Source of the DNA: SZAS-79 sp964599095
Lineage (GTDB): Bacteria > Pseudomonadota > Gammaproteobacteria > Burkholderiales > SG8-39
Assembly (NCBI GenBank): GCA_964599095.1
Contig: CAZREB010000008.1
Coordinates: forward strand, 143,003 to 207,002
Direction of reading: 5' to 3'
DNA length: 64,000 bases
Part shown: in pieces, positions 25,561-34,230 of the stretch
How the letters are laid out: each line of letters opens with the position of its first letter
Numbering within the stretch: position 1 is the stretch's first letter
Translations under genes and position numbers: made by a program
Notes under the pieces: generated by a model
The model's input: only the letters and a program-made list of their open reading frames with translations
The model's database searches: none
What the model was told of the DNA's origin: nothing

Positions 25561-26135
25561 AACCGAAGATCCTCGTCTTTTCCGGCAGCGTCCGGTCGAA
25601 GTCGTTCAACAAGATGCTCGCGGCGCTCGGTGCCGCGGCGATATCGAAAGCCGGCGGCGAGGCGACGCTGATCGACCTGCGCGACTACTCGTTGCCGATC
25701 TACGACGGCGACCTGGAGGCGGCCGAGGGCGTGCCGGCAGGCGCGATGGCGCTCAAGGCGATTTTCAAGGCGCATCACGGATTCCTGATCGCATCGCCGG
25801 AGAACAATGCGTCGGTATCGTCGCTCCTCAAGAACACGCTCGACTGGGTCTCGCGCGCGATACCGGGCGAAACCGGCAAGGTGCCCTACAGCGGCAAGGT
25901 GGCCGCCCTGGTTTCGGCGGCGGCCGGCGCGCCCGCCGGCATCCGCGGCCTGCAGCACCTGAGGCAGATCCTGGCCTCGCTCGAGGCGATCGTGCTGCCG
26001 CAGCAGCTGGGCATCACGCGTCCGGCGGAGGCCTTCGACGCGGATGGAAAACTGAAGGATGCCGCACACCAGAAAATCCTCGAGGCCGTCGCGGCCCGGC
26101 TGGTGGAGGTCGCGGGCAGGCTCAATCCGGGTTGA
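25557..26135 (+). CDS. NADPH-dependent FMN reductase-like flavoprotein
   Basis: Flavodoxin-fold reductase of 192 aa. The FMN phosphate loop is SGSVRSKSFN (residues 9-18), with SPENNASVSSLLKNTLDWVSR forming the second flavin-contact region. It would reduce FMN or quinones with NADPH. It overlaps the previous gene by 4 bp and ends the run that began at 18483. Because the monooxygenase here is an FAD single-component type, the reductase may serve quinone or nitro-group reduction rather than feed it. Confidence 0.87.
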   Translation: MKPKILVFSGSVRSKSFNKMLAALGAAAISKAGGEATLIDLRDYSLPIYDGDLEAAEGVPAGAMALKAIFKAHHGFLIASPENNASVSSLLKNTLDWVSRAIPGETGKVPYSGKVAALVSAAAGAPAGIRGLQHLRQILASLEAIVLPQQLGITRPAEAFDADGKLKDAAHQKILEAVAARLVEVAGRLNPG

Positions 26136-26204
26136 TCCCGGGCCCGATTTCAGCACTTTTGCTTCCGGAGACCCGCGCAGTTATTGGCTCTCCGGCCAGT
26201 TGAT

Positions 26205-26220
26205 GTACCGGTACCGGTAC
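26205..26220. promoter_or_regulatory. Perfect 16-bp palindrome between convergent genes
   Basis: GTACCGGTACCGGTAC is fully self-complementary and made of overlapping GTACCG units. It lies in the 100-bp spacer between the convergent FMN reductase and amidohydrolase genes. It could be a protein-binding site or part of a terminator stem, but no T-run follows. Confidence 0.4.
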
Positions 26221-26235
26221 GTTTTCGGTGCGATC

Positions 26236-27465
26236 TCAGGGCCGGACCAGTTCCGGCGCGCTCCAGCGCATGGTCTGCCTGCCGTGCTTGAACGAGGCCA
26301 GCGGCTGCGCGACTTCGGAGATCGCCTGCAATGGCGTTTGCGCGTTGATGATCACCACGTCGCCCGGGTTGCCGACCTCGAGGCCGTAGTCCTCTAGGTT
26401 CAAGAGCTTCGCGGAGCGTTCGGTCAGCATGCTGAAGCACTCGGCCACCTGCTCGGAGCGGTCGAGCTGCACCACGTTGGCGTACAGGTTCGCCATCCGG
26501 ATCAGCGAGCAGTCGCCGAAGGGCGTGGCCGGGTTCAGGATGTTGTTCGACGACAGCGAGCAGTTCACGCCGTGCTCGCACAGCAGGTTCGCGTCGGCCA
26601 CGCCGCGCAGCACGCCGTGATCCTGGTGCCGTCCCATCAGGAAGAGGTCGGTGGCCGGCAGCACGGTCACGCCGACACCGGCATCGGCAAGTTGCTTGGC
26701 GATCTTCGCAACTTCGGCCGGCGGCAACAGCGAGAGCTTGGCCATGTGGCCGACCACGACACGCCCGCCGCGCTTGTATTTCTCGGTGAGTTCGCGCACC
26801 TGGTGCACGTACATCCCGTCGGGCGTCGGGCCGACGTCGAGATGGATGTCGATGTCGGCGTCGAATTCGCGCGCCAGCTCGAAGATGCGCTCGATCTGCG
26901 CCGGGCCGTCGGTGTCGTAGCGCGGCGCGCCGCCGATCACTCTGGCGCCGCGCTTCATCGCCTCGACCAGCAGTTCGTCGGTGCCCGGATAGTTGGTCAG
27001 GCCTTCCTGGGGGAACACGCACATTTCCACGTCGATCGCCCACTTGTAATCTTTCGCCAGCTGCTCGACGGCATCGAATCCGCGCATGCCGATGCCCGGA
27101 TCGACCTCGACCTGCGTGCGCATCCGCGTCGTGCCGTGCAAGATGCATTCCTGCAGCGTTTTTTCGGCACGCTTGTAGGTGTCCTCGAGCGTCATCGTGT
27201 CCTTGATCGGCGCGACGCCCTTGACCGGCGAATAGGTTGCGCGCGGCTGCGGCGCGCAGCGATCGACGATGCGCGACTTGTCGATATGGATATGCGTTTC
27301 GACCAGCCCCGCGCAGGCGAGGCAGCCTCCGGCGTCGTACGAAGGCGCCTGCGCCTTGATGGAGCGCTCGATCGCGACGATGCGCCCTTTCTCGATGCCG
27401 ATGTCCACGGTGGGGCCGCCGGGTGCGCCATCGGCGGGCCGCGCGTTCCGGATGACCAGGTCCAT
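26236..27465 (-). CDS. Amidohydrolase, cytosine-deaminase-like
   Basis: Metal-dependent amidohydrolase of 409 aa. The first metal motif is HIHIDK (H58, H60), a later His is in VVVGHMAKL, and the metal Asp is likely in LPATDLFLMGR. This layout matches the cytosine deaminase/AtzC group, which hydrolyses C-N bonds of cyclic or N-alkylated bases. It is divergent from a Bug gene that may take up its substrate. The N-terminal 50 residues and the C-terminal end form the usual small beta-sandwich. The substrate is not determined. Confidence 0.85.
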   Translation of the reverse strand: MDLVIRNARPADGAPGGPTVDIGIEKGRIVAIERSIKAQAPSYDAGGCLACAGLVETHIHIDKSRIVDRCAPQPRATYSPVKGVAPIKDTMTLEDTYKRAEKTLQECILHGTTRMRTQVEVDPGIGMRGFDAVEQLAKDYKWAIDVEMCVFPQEGLTNYPGTDELLVEAMKRGARVIGGAPRYDTDGPAQIERIFELAREFDADIDIHLDVGPTPDGMYVHQVRELTEKYKRGGRVVVGHMAKLSLLPPAEVAKIAKQLADAGVGVTVLPATDLFLMGRHQDHGVLRGVADANLLCEHGVNCSLSSNNILNPATPFGDCSLIRMANLYANVVQLDRSEQVAECFSMLTERSAKLLNLEDYGLEVGNPGDVVIINAQTPLQAISEVAQPLASFKHGRQTMRWSAPELVRP

Positions 27466-27557
27466 GCAGTTTCTCCCGCGGGTTTATGGAATGGTGACTG
27501 ACAGGATATCCGCATCTGGGCTACGCTAAGCCGTCGACCATCCCCGGAGAGCACTCC

Positions 27558-28526
27558 ATGAGCATCCTGTTTCGCAGTTTTGCAGCGGCGCTTCTCGCCA
27601 TGGCTGCCCTGCCGCTCGCCGCGCAGACCTATCCGTCGAAGGCGGTCCACATCATCGTGCCTTTCCCGCCGTCGGGCGCGGCCGACCTGCTGACCCGTGC
27701 GCTCGGCAAGAAGCTCACCGAAACCTGGGGCCAGAGCGTCGTCGCGGACAACCGCCCCGGCGCGGGCGGCAACATCGGGGCCGAAGCAGCCGCGAAGTCG
27801 GCACCGGACGGCTACACGCTCTTCATGGCTGCAGTGACCACGCATGCGGTCAGCATGGGCCTCTACGCCAAGCTGGGGTACGACATCGAGAAAGACCTCG
27901 CGCCGGTGAGCCTGGTGGCCAACGTGCCGCACATCCTGGTGGCCAATCCGTCGGTGCCGGCAAAGAACCTCGCCGAGCTGATCGCCTTCCTGAAGGCGCA
28001 GGGCGGCCGGGCCAATTTCGCCTCCCAGGGCAACGGCACGCTGTCGCACCTCGAATACGAGCTGATGAAGTCGATGGCCGGATTCGGCGCAAACCACATT
28101 CCCTACAAGGGCAGCGCCCCGGCGATGGTCGATCTTCTCGCGGGCACGGTGGTCGTCCTGTTCGACAGCATCCCTTCGTCGCTGCCGCATGTGCGCTCCG
28201 GCAAGCTGCGCGGCATCGCGGTGGCTTCGTCGCGCCGCTCGCCCGTGCTGCCGGACCTGCCGACGGTTTCGGAGGCCGGGCTCAAGGGGTTCGCGGCCGA
28301 CAGCTGGTTCGGGATCATGGCGCCGGCCGGCACGCCGCGCGAAATCATCGCCAAAGTCAACGCCGACGTCGCAAAGAGCCTCGATTCGGCGGAGGTGAGG
28401 GATATCATCACCCGGCAGGGCGGCGAGGTCCTGGGCAGCACGCCGGAACAGATGGCCGCCCAGATCCGCAGCGACCGCGAAAAGTGGGGCCGCGTGATCC
28501 GCGAGTCCGGCGCGAAGATCGAATAG
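27558..28526 (+). CDS. Bug/TctC-type solute-binding protein
   Basis: Protein of 322 aa with signal peptide MSILFRSFAAALLAMAALPLA and mature start AQTYPSKAVHI. The ligand loop is PFPPSGAAD, where Ser replaces the usual second Gly. GGAGA precedes ATG 27558. It is divergent from the amidohydrolase across a 92-bp spacer, which pairs the two as an uptake and hydrolysis module. Confidence 0.93.
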   Translation: MSILFRSFAAALLAMAALPLAAQTYPSKAVHIIVPFPPSGAADLLTRALGKKLTETWGQSVVADNRPGAGGNIGAEAAAKSAPDGYTLFMAAVTTHAVSMGLYAKLGYDIEKDLAPVSLVANVPHILVANPSVPAKNLAELIAFLKAQGGRANFASQGNGTLSHLEYELMKSMAGFGANHIPYKGSAPAMVDLLAGTVVVLFDSIPSSLPHVRSGKLRGIAVASSRRSPVLPDLPTVSEAGLKGFAADSWFGIMAPAGTPREIIAKVNADVAKSLDSAEVRDIITRQGGEVLGSTPEQMAAQIRSDREKWGRVIRESGAKIE

Positions 28527-28741
28527 GCGAACCCGGTCGCGGAGCCCGCTTGGCGGGCCCCGGCCGCGCCCCGCAACGATCGACGCTCATTGACGCAGCG
28601 CAAAGGATGGCGAAATAGAGTGCCCGAGAATCCGCATGGGGGGATCGTTCCTCCAGGGGGTGGCAGGCGCACGTCGAACCGGTCGCGCGCCGGGGAGCGC
28701 GTTTTCAGGCGGATGGCCCGAACGATGAGCTGCAAGTCGCG
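28527..28741. other. Spacer upstream of the MBL/GAF gene
   Basis: This 215-bp stretch has no convincing open frame, repeat or hairpin. It presumably holds the promoter of the fusion gene, but I see no clear -35/-10 pair and only a weak ribosome binding site before 28742. Confidence 0.4.
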
Positions 28742-30541
28742 ATGAAGATTACATTCTGGGGCACTCGCGGATCGTTGGCGAAGCCCGGTCCGGACACTGT
28801 CCGCTACGGCGGCAATACTTCCTGCGTGGAGTTGCGCACCGCCTCGGGGACACTCATCGTGATCGATTGCGGAACCGGCGGGCATGCGCTGGGACAGCAC
28901 CTCGTTCGCAATTCGAAGGGCCCGGTGGATGGCCATCTCCTGTTCAGCCACACGCACTGGGACCATATCCAGGGCGTGCCTTTCTTTGCGCCCCTGTTCA
29001 TTCCCGGCAATTCGTGGAACATCTACGGCCCGAAGGGGCTGTCCGAGAGCGTCAGGACAGCGCTTTCAGGCCAGATGGAGCACACCTATTTCCCGGTGGC
29101 GCTCGAGCACCTCGGGGCGACGATCCGTTATCACGATCTCGTCGAAGGCATTTTCAACGTCGGCGATGTGCGGATCTCCACCCGCTACCTCAACCATACC
29201 GCCTTGACGCTCGGCTATCGATTCGAGGCGGACGGAGCGGTGCTGGTTTACTGCTGCGATCACGAACCGCATTCGCCGGCCTTGTTGTCGGGCAAATGCG
29301 CGATCACGGGCATCGACCGCCATTACGCGGATTTCGTCGCCGGCGCCGACCTCGTGATCCACGACGCCCAATACGTTTCGGCAGATTTCCCGGCCAAGCT
29401 CGGGTGGGGGCACAGTTCGGTGGAATACGCGGTCCGTGTATGCAGGGATGCCGGCGTCAAACGAGTTGCCTTGACCCACCACGATCCGTTGCGCACCGAC
29501 AACGCGATCGAACGGCTCGTCGACGATGCGCGCGCGGCCCTGCGCGAGGAAGGTGCCTCGATCGACGTCTTCGGCGCCGCCGAGGGGCTGGCGATCGAAC
29601 TGCACGGCGAGTCCGGAACGAACCGATCGGCGGCCCGCAACCGATTCCTCGCCGACACCGCGATCGACAAGGCGAACTTCGCCCGGCCGGTGATCCTCCG
29701 CCTGGCCGACCCGTCGTTGGCGCAGCAGCTCAAGGAAGCGGTGGCGAGCGAAGGCTTGCCCTGCGTGGTGGTCGGCGAAGACACGGAATTCGTGCGCCGA
29801 GTCGCCAAGGACAGGCCGGCGCTGGTGATGATCGAGCACAATCCGCCGCTGGTGGACGGCGAGGCCGCTGCCCGTGCGATCCGCGCGGCCGAACGCGAAG
29901 GCGAGGTGCGCGTTTCCATAGTCCTCGTGACTTCAGGCGAGCACCCCGCAAGCTTCGAGAAGAGCGTCGCCACGGACTGGCTGGCCGCGCCCTTCAGCCA
30001 GAGCTATGCGCGTACGAAGATCCGCGCCTGGGCACTGCGGGCCGCCAGCCGGTGGATCAGGGCGAAAGTGCCGGTCGGCGAAATGCGCCGGCTCGCCGCG
30101 TTGCATTCGCTCGCGATCCTGGATACGCCGCCGGAAGAGCGGTTCGACAGGCTGACTCGCATCGCCCGCGCGGCGTTCGGCGTGCCGATCGCGCTGGTCA
30201 GCCTGGTCGACGGCGATCGCCAGTGGTTCAAGTCCTGCGTCGGCATGGAGGTCAACGAGACTTCCCGGGATATGGCGTTTTGCGCCCACGTTGTCCACAG
30301 CAGCGAGGAGCTGGTAGTGCCCGACACGCTGCTCGACGACCGTTTTGCCGACAACCCGCTGGTGGTGCACTCCCCGCGGCTCAGGTTCTATGCCGGCGCG
30401 CCGCTGCTCCTCGGTGATTACGACTGCATCGGGACCCTGTGCATTGCCGACACCCGGCCGCGCGACTTTTCCGAGGCAAGCATGGCGACGCTGCGCGACC
30501 TGCGCGACCTTGCGATGGAGGAGATCCGGCGCAAGGCTTAG
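28742..30541 (+). CDS. Metallo-beta-lactamase, pseudo-receiver and GAF fusion protein
   Basis: Protein of 599 aa with three parts. Residues 1-285 are an MBL-fold hydrolase with the metal motif HTHWDH (H70, H72, D74, H75), of the type that cleaves phosphodiesters or cyclic nucleotides. Residues about 318-435 resemble a response-regulator receiver, but the phosphorylated Asp is replaced by Glu (E365 in LVMIEHNPP), the acidic pair is lost (LRLADPS) and the conserved Lys is Ala (LAAPFS). Residues about 455-598 form a GAF domain (ILDTPPEERFDRLTRIA, FCAHVV, CIGTLCI). It is soluble and stands alone. A sensor-controlled hydrolase is the best inference. Confidence 0.87.
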   Translation: MKITFWGTRGSLAKPGPDTVRYGGNTSCVELRTASGTLIVIDCGTGGHALGQHLVRNSKGPVDGHLLFSHTHWDHIQGVPFFAPLFIPGNSWNIYGPKGLSESVRTALSGQMEHTYFPVALEHLGATIRYHDLVEGIFNVGDVRISTRYLNHTALTLGYRFEADGAVLVYCCDHEPHSPALLSGKCAITGIDRHYADFVAGADLVIHDAQYVSADFPAKLGWGHSSVEYAVRVCRDAGVKRVALTHHDPLRTDNAIERLVDDARAALREEGASIDVFGAAEGLAIELHGESGTNRSAARNRFLADTAIDKANFARPVILRLADPSLAQQLKEAVASEGLPCVVVGEDTEFVRRVAKDRPALVMIEHNPPLVDGEAAARAIRAAEREGEVRVSIVLVTSGEHPASFEKSVATDWLAAPFSQSYARTKIRAWALRAASRWIRAKVPVGEMRRLAALHSLAILDTPPEERFDRLTRIARAAFGVPIALVSLVDGDRQWFKSCVGMEVNETSRDMAFCAHVVHSSEELVVPDTLLDDRFADNPLVVHSPRLRFYAGAPLLLGDYDCIGTLCIADTRPRDFSEASMATLRDLRDLAMEEIRRKA

Positions 30542-30564
30542 CGGTCTCGGCGCGGCGCCACGCT

Positions 30565-32127
30565 TCAGGCTTTCTGCGGGCCCGGCCTGCCGTCCTCGAC
30601 GACGAAAGTCGCGAGCGTGCTGCACGGCGCATCCCGGCGCGCCACGCTTTCCATCGCGCGCAGGTCCACAATCATGCGCGTTTCGGTGACTTCGACGCGC
30701 GTGTATCCGCGGAACTGGCTGTTCGCGAAGCGGATGTGCGGGTTGTCCGGCATCAGCTTGTCCACCGAGGCCTGCGGCCGGGCCTGCGAAGTGATCGAAG
30801 TGCCGACGATTTCGCTCGCCACCGTCGGCGAAGCCGGGTTGTCGAAGTCGCGCTTGATGTCGTTCACGTAGAACATGTGCACGTCGCCGCCGATCACCAC
30901 CGGGTTGGCCACCTTGTTGCCTGCGATCGAATCGACGAGCTTCCGGCGCGCAGCCGGGTAACCGTCCCAGCCGTCGGTCCACGCGGTACGCCCGGGCCCC
31001 GCCTTCTGGTCGAACTGCGCCAGGGTCGTTTGCTGGGCGAGCACCGTCCACTTTGCCCGTGTGGCGCGCAGGCCGGCTTCGAGCCAGCGCTCCTGTTCGG
31101 CGCCGAGCATGGTGCGCGCCGGGTCCGCAAGGTCGGTGCACTCGGCTGCGTCGACTACGTTGGATCCGCCGCGCCCGAGCCGCGGGCAGGCCTGGGGCGC
31201 GCGGTATTGGCGGTCGTCGAGCACATGGAAGTTCGCGAGGGTGCCGAACGCGAGGCGCGTATAGAGCCGCGCATTCGGGCCGAACGGCACCATCTCGGGC
31301 CTGAGCGGCTGGTGCTCGTAGTAGGCCTTGTACGCGGCGGCCCGGCGCGCGAGGAACCACTCGGGGCTGTCGGCGTTCTCGGAGCGGTCGTTGGCGTAGT
31401 CGTTCTCGACTTCGTGGTCGTCCCAGGTGTAGATCCACGGGCAGGCGGCCTGCGCGAGTTGCAGGTCGGCATCCGCCTTGTACAGCGCATACCGGCCCCG
31501 GTAGTCCTCGAGGGTATGCGGCTCCGGCGCGTTGTGCTTGCGCACGTGGTCGCGGCCCCAGGAGGCTTCGTAGATGTAGTCGCCGAGGAACGCGACCAGG
31601 TCGAGGTCATCCGCCGCGGCGTGGCGCCAAGCGCCGAAGTAGCCTTGCTCGTACTGCTGGCACGAGGCGAACGCGAACCGGAGCTTGTCCGGTTTGGAGG
31701 CCGGGCCCGGCGCGGTCCGCGTGCGGCCGACCGGGCTCGCGACGTCGCCGGCGATAAATCGATACCAGTACCAGCGCGCGGGTTCGAGGCCGGTGGCTTC
31801 GGCATGGATCGAGTGCGCCCAGTCGGGTGTGGCATGGGCCGTCCCGGCTGCCGCGATGTGCGCGAACTTCTCGTCGCGCGCTACTTCCCAGCGGACCGGC
31901 ACCACGCCCGCCGGCATGCCTCCGCCGGGCGCCCCCGGTACCGGGGCGAGGCGCGTCCAGAGCATGACACTGGCGGGCAGCGGATAGCCCGAGGCAATGC
32001 CGAGGCTGAAGGGATAGGCGGCGAAGCGCGGTTTGTCGAGGAGCTGCGCGCGGGCTGGTGAAGCGGTCGAATAAACACCCAGAGCAGCGAGAGACTGGAG
32101 GAACCGGCGGCGGTCGAAACGATTCAT
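30565..32127 (-). CDS. PhoD-family alkaline phosphatase, Tat-exported
   Basis: Phosphatase/phosphodiesterase of 520 aa. The N-terminus has a twin-arginine signal (DRRRFLQSL, residues 5-13, then a hydrophobic segment ending ASPARAQ), so it is exported folded. The PhoD N-domain is followed by a calcineurin-like catalytic part: FASCQQYEQGYF, DLVAFLGDYIYE, WDDHEVENDYA and IGGDVHMFYV. The metal centre in the family is Fe/Ca. It has no obvious operon partner; phosphate limitation is the usual control, but no Pho box is visible. Confidence 0.9.
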   Translation of the reverse strand: MNRFDRRRFLQSLAALGVYSTASPARAQLLDKPRFAAYPFSLGIASGYPLPASVMLWTRLAPVPGAPGGGMPAGVVPVRWEVARDEKFAHIAAAGTAHATPDWAHSIHAEATGLEPARWYWYRFIAGDVASPVGRTRTAPGPASKPDKLRFAFASCQQYEQGYFGAWRHAAADDLDLVAFLGDYIYEASWGRDHVRKHNAPEPHTLEDYRGRYALYKADADLQLAQAACPWIYTWDDHEVENDYANDRSENADSPEWFLARRAAAYKAYYEHQPLRPEMVPFGPNARLYTRLAFGTLANFHVLDDRQYRAPQACPRLGRGGSNVVDAAECTDLADPARTMLGAEQERWLEAGLRATRAKWTVLAQQTTLAQFDQKAGPGRTAWTDGWDGYPAARRKLVDSIAGNKVANPVVIGGDVHMFYVNDIKRDFDNPASPTVASEIVGTSITSQARPQASVDKLMPDNPHIRFANSQFRGYTRVEVTETRMIVDLRAMESVARRDAPCSTLATFVVEDGRPGPQKA

Positions 32128-32161
32128 GTCCCGAGACTAACGCGACTGCATTGCAATCGGC

Positions 32162-33064
32162 TTACACCGTCGGCTTTTTCGGCATCCCCTCGTCGAGTGC
32201 GCCGATGACCTGCGCGCCGTTGCGCGCGCGGTCGCGTGCGTCCTCGGGCGCCTCCTTGCCCAAGTCGGTCTTCGCAATCGCTTCGTACATCCGTGCCGAG
32301 CCCTGCATCAGCAGCGGCGTCAGGCCGGCGGTCTCGAAAGTCGCAGCGATCTCCCTGGTCTCGGGCACCCAGCGATAGGCCTTGGGCGGCATCGACGGCA
32401 GGTTGCGCAGGATCCAGTCGCGGATCGCCGGCTGGCTCGCGCGCATCTCTTCGTCGAGGACATCCTCCACGCCGAGGCGCCGCGCCGCGATCAGCAATTC
32501 GGTCAGCAATGAAACGGTGCCCTTGGTCACGCCGCCGTAACACATCTTCACCGCCGCGGCGTCGCCGACGCGTTCGCTGACCACGCGCACCGTGATCGCC
32601 TCGTGCCTGAATTGCATCACTTCGGCGGCGCGCCTTCCCGAAGCATAGAGCCGGATGCGCCCGGCGCCGCGCGGCGGCGGGCCGATGATGGCGCCGTCGA
32701 CAAAACTCGCCCCCGAGGCCTCGACCAGCCCCTGCATCTCGGTCTTGGAGTGCGGGGAGAGCGCGTTGCAGTCGACGAACAGGAGCGGCTTGCCGATGCC
32801 GGGAAGGAGCCGTGCCACGTCGGCTGCGATCGCCATGGCCGAGCCCGGGTCGATGATCGACAGGAGCACATCGCAATCGTTGAGCAGGCCGCCGAGGTCG
32901 CCGCTGTCGGTCAGCCCTGCGGAGGCGGCCAGCCGTTTGGTGCGCTCGCTGCGCCCGGCAAGCGCGGCGCAGACTTCGAAGCCGAGTTCCTTCAGGCGGA
33001 CCGCGACCGCCTGTCCCATGTCGCCGGGGCTCATGAGGCCGATCCGCCCGGGTTTCGCCGTCAT
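32162..33064 (-). CDS. NAD(P)-dependent dehydrogenase with DUF1932 C-terminal domain
   Basis: Beta-hydroxyacid-dehydrogenase-like protein of 300 aa. The Rossmann region starts GLMSPGDMGQAVAVRL (residues 9-24). The C-terminal all-helical domain (GDAAAVKMCYGGVTKGTVSLL onward) matches DUF1932, related to 6-phosphogluconate dehydrogenase; the Lys in VKMCYGG is the likely catalytic residue. Its start overlaps the GntR stop by 4 bp. It may act on a hydroxyacid made by the neighbouring catabolic genes. Confidence 0.84.
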   Translation of the reverse strand: MTAKPGRIGLMSPGDMGQAVAVRLKELGFEVCAALAGRSERTKRLAASAGLTDSGDLGGLLNDCDVLLSIIDPGSAMAIAADVARLLPGIGKPLLFVDCNALSPHSKTEMQGLVEASGASFVDGAIIGPPPRGAGRIRLYASGRRAAEVMQFRHEAITVRVVSERVGDAAAVKMCYGGVTKGTVSLLTELLIAARRLGVEDVLDEEMRASQPAIRDWILRNLPSMPPKAYRWVPETREIAATFETAGLTPLLMQGSARMYEAIAKTDLGKEAPEDARDRARNGAQVIGALDEGMPKKPTV

Positions 33065-33834
33065 GAGATTCCGTCCGTCCGGCCGAGGTCGCTGGCGTAC
33101 TCGTGCGCCGCGGTATTCACCAGGCTGCGCCGCAATTCCACCGGCCGGTCGCGAAACGACATCGCGGTGCGGTTGATCGTGAGCAGGGGGGCGCCGGCTT
33201 TCACCTTGAGCAATTTCGCGGCGTCGCCCTGTGCAAGCACTGCGGACAGGCGCTCGCTGGAGCGCAGTACGTTGATGCCGTAGCGCGTCTGGTAGAGGTG
33301 GTAGATCGTGTTGTCGCGCATGGTGAAGATCTTCTCGGTCAGGTCGGGGAACAGGGCTTGCGGCAGCACGATGTCGTCGAGGATGACCGGGCTGCCCGCG
33401 AGCGAGAGCAGGTTCCGGATCCGCAGCACGGCCGCGCCCGGCGCGATGCCCAGGCGCCGCGCCTCCTCGAGCGCTGCCTTGCCGCGCCGGAACGAAAGCG
33501 TCTTCGTGGTCGGGTATTCCTTGCCCCCGTCGCGGCCCACGATGTGGAAGAAGTGGAACATCAGCCGGTTCGCGTTGTGCGTCGCGACAAAAGTTCCCCG
33601 GCCCTGGTGGCGGGTGACGATGCGTTCGGCGACCAGTTCGTCGATCGCTTTCCTCAGCGTGCCTATCGACACCCGGTAGCGCTCGGCCAGGCGCGTCTCG
33701 GAAGGCAGCGCGGCGCCCGCCGGCCACTCGCCTTCGATGAGGCTTTGCGTAAGCAGGCGCTTCACTTCGCGGTACAGCGGCTGGAATCCGGGAGCGCCCG
33801 GGGCGGAAATGCCTGGTTCGATGGCCTGGTTCAT
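33061..33834 (-). CDS. GntR-family transcriptional regulator (HutC/UTRA type)
   Basis: Regulator of 257 aa. The GntR winged helix occupies about residues 15-85 (LPSETRLAERYRVSIGTLRKAIDEL, then the TRHQGRGTFVA wing). The UTRA ligand domain covers about 100-245 (AAVLRIRNLLSLAGSPVILDDIVLP). It is divergent from the SAF/UxaA lyase genes, and a candidate operator overlaps their promoter, so it likely represses that operon and its own. Confidence 0.9.
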   Translation of the reverse strand: MNQAIEPGISAPGAPGFQPLYREVKRLLTQSLIEGEWPAGAALPSETRLAERYRVSIGTLRKAIDELVAERIVTRHQGRGTFVATHNANRLMFHFFHIVGRDGGKEYPTTKTLSFRRGKAALEEARRLGIAPGAAVLRIRNLLSLAGSPVILDDIVLPQALFPDLTEKIFTMRDNTIYHLYQTRYGINVLRSSERLSAVLAQGDAAKLLKVKAGAPLLTINRTAMSFRDRPVELRRSLVNTAAHEYASDLGRTDGIS

Positions 33835-33863
33835 CGGGCCAATTTAGCATGCGATTCATTCAG

Positions 33864-33877
33864 GTCATATAGTTGAC
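33864..33877. promoter_or_regulatory. Candidate GntR operator
   Basis: GTCA-TATAGT-TGAC is an inverted repeat in the 104-bp divergent spacer and overlaps the -35 box of the plus-strand promoter at 33873. HutC-type GntR proteins bind short palindromes of this size. Position and symmetry support it; no experiment does. Confidence 0.5.
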
Positions 33878-33902
33878 TTGGCCGGAAAGCGAAGGCTAGA
33901 CT
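33873..33902 (+). promoter_or_regulatory. Sigma-70-like promoter for the SAF/UxaA lyase operon
   Basis: A -35 box TTGACT (33873-33878) and a -10-like box TAGACT (33897-33902) are separated by 18 bp. Transcription would start about 30 bp upstream of ATG 33939. Confidence 0.5.
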
Positions 33903-33938
33903 GCGGCCTCTTCATCCAGTCACCAGCGGAGAACCGCA

Positions 33939-34220
33939 ATGATTCATTTCGTCGTGCACGACGAGGGAGACGGCGTCGGCGTCGTCGTCGTAGAGGGCAT
34001 CAGGACCGGCCAGACGATGATCGGCTGGATCATGGACCAGGACAGGGAAATCCGGGTCAAGGCGAAGAACGACATCCCGATCGGCCACAAGGTGTCGCTG
34101 CGCGACTACAAGAAGGGCGACACGGTGATCAAGTACGGCGTCGACATCGGCAAGGTCGTGGCGCCGATCGCCAAGGGCGCGCACGCGCACGTCCACAACA
34201 TCAAAACGAAACGCTGGTAA
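33939..34220 (+). CDS. UxaA/SuyA-like lyase small subunit (SAF domain)
   Basis: Protein of 93 aa that is a single SAF domain (HDEGDGVGVVVVEGI, then IPIGHKVSLRDYKKGD, ending HAHVHNIKTKRW). Such small proteins are the alpha subunit of (2R)-sulfolactate sulfo-lyase (SuyA) or the N-terminal piece of altronate/galactarate dehydratase. It starts the operon and is followed 10 bp later by the large subunit. The enzyme would remove sulfite or water from a hydroxyacid; the choice is open. Confidence 0.85.
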   Translation: MIHFVVHDEGDGVGVVVVEGIRTGQTMIGWIMDQDREIRVKAKNDIPIGHKVSLRDYKKGDTVIKYGVDIGKVVAPIAKGAHAHVHNIKTKRW

Positions 34221-34230
34221 GGAGCTCCTG

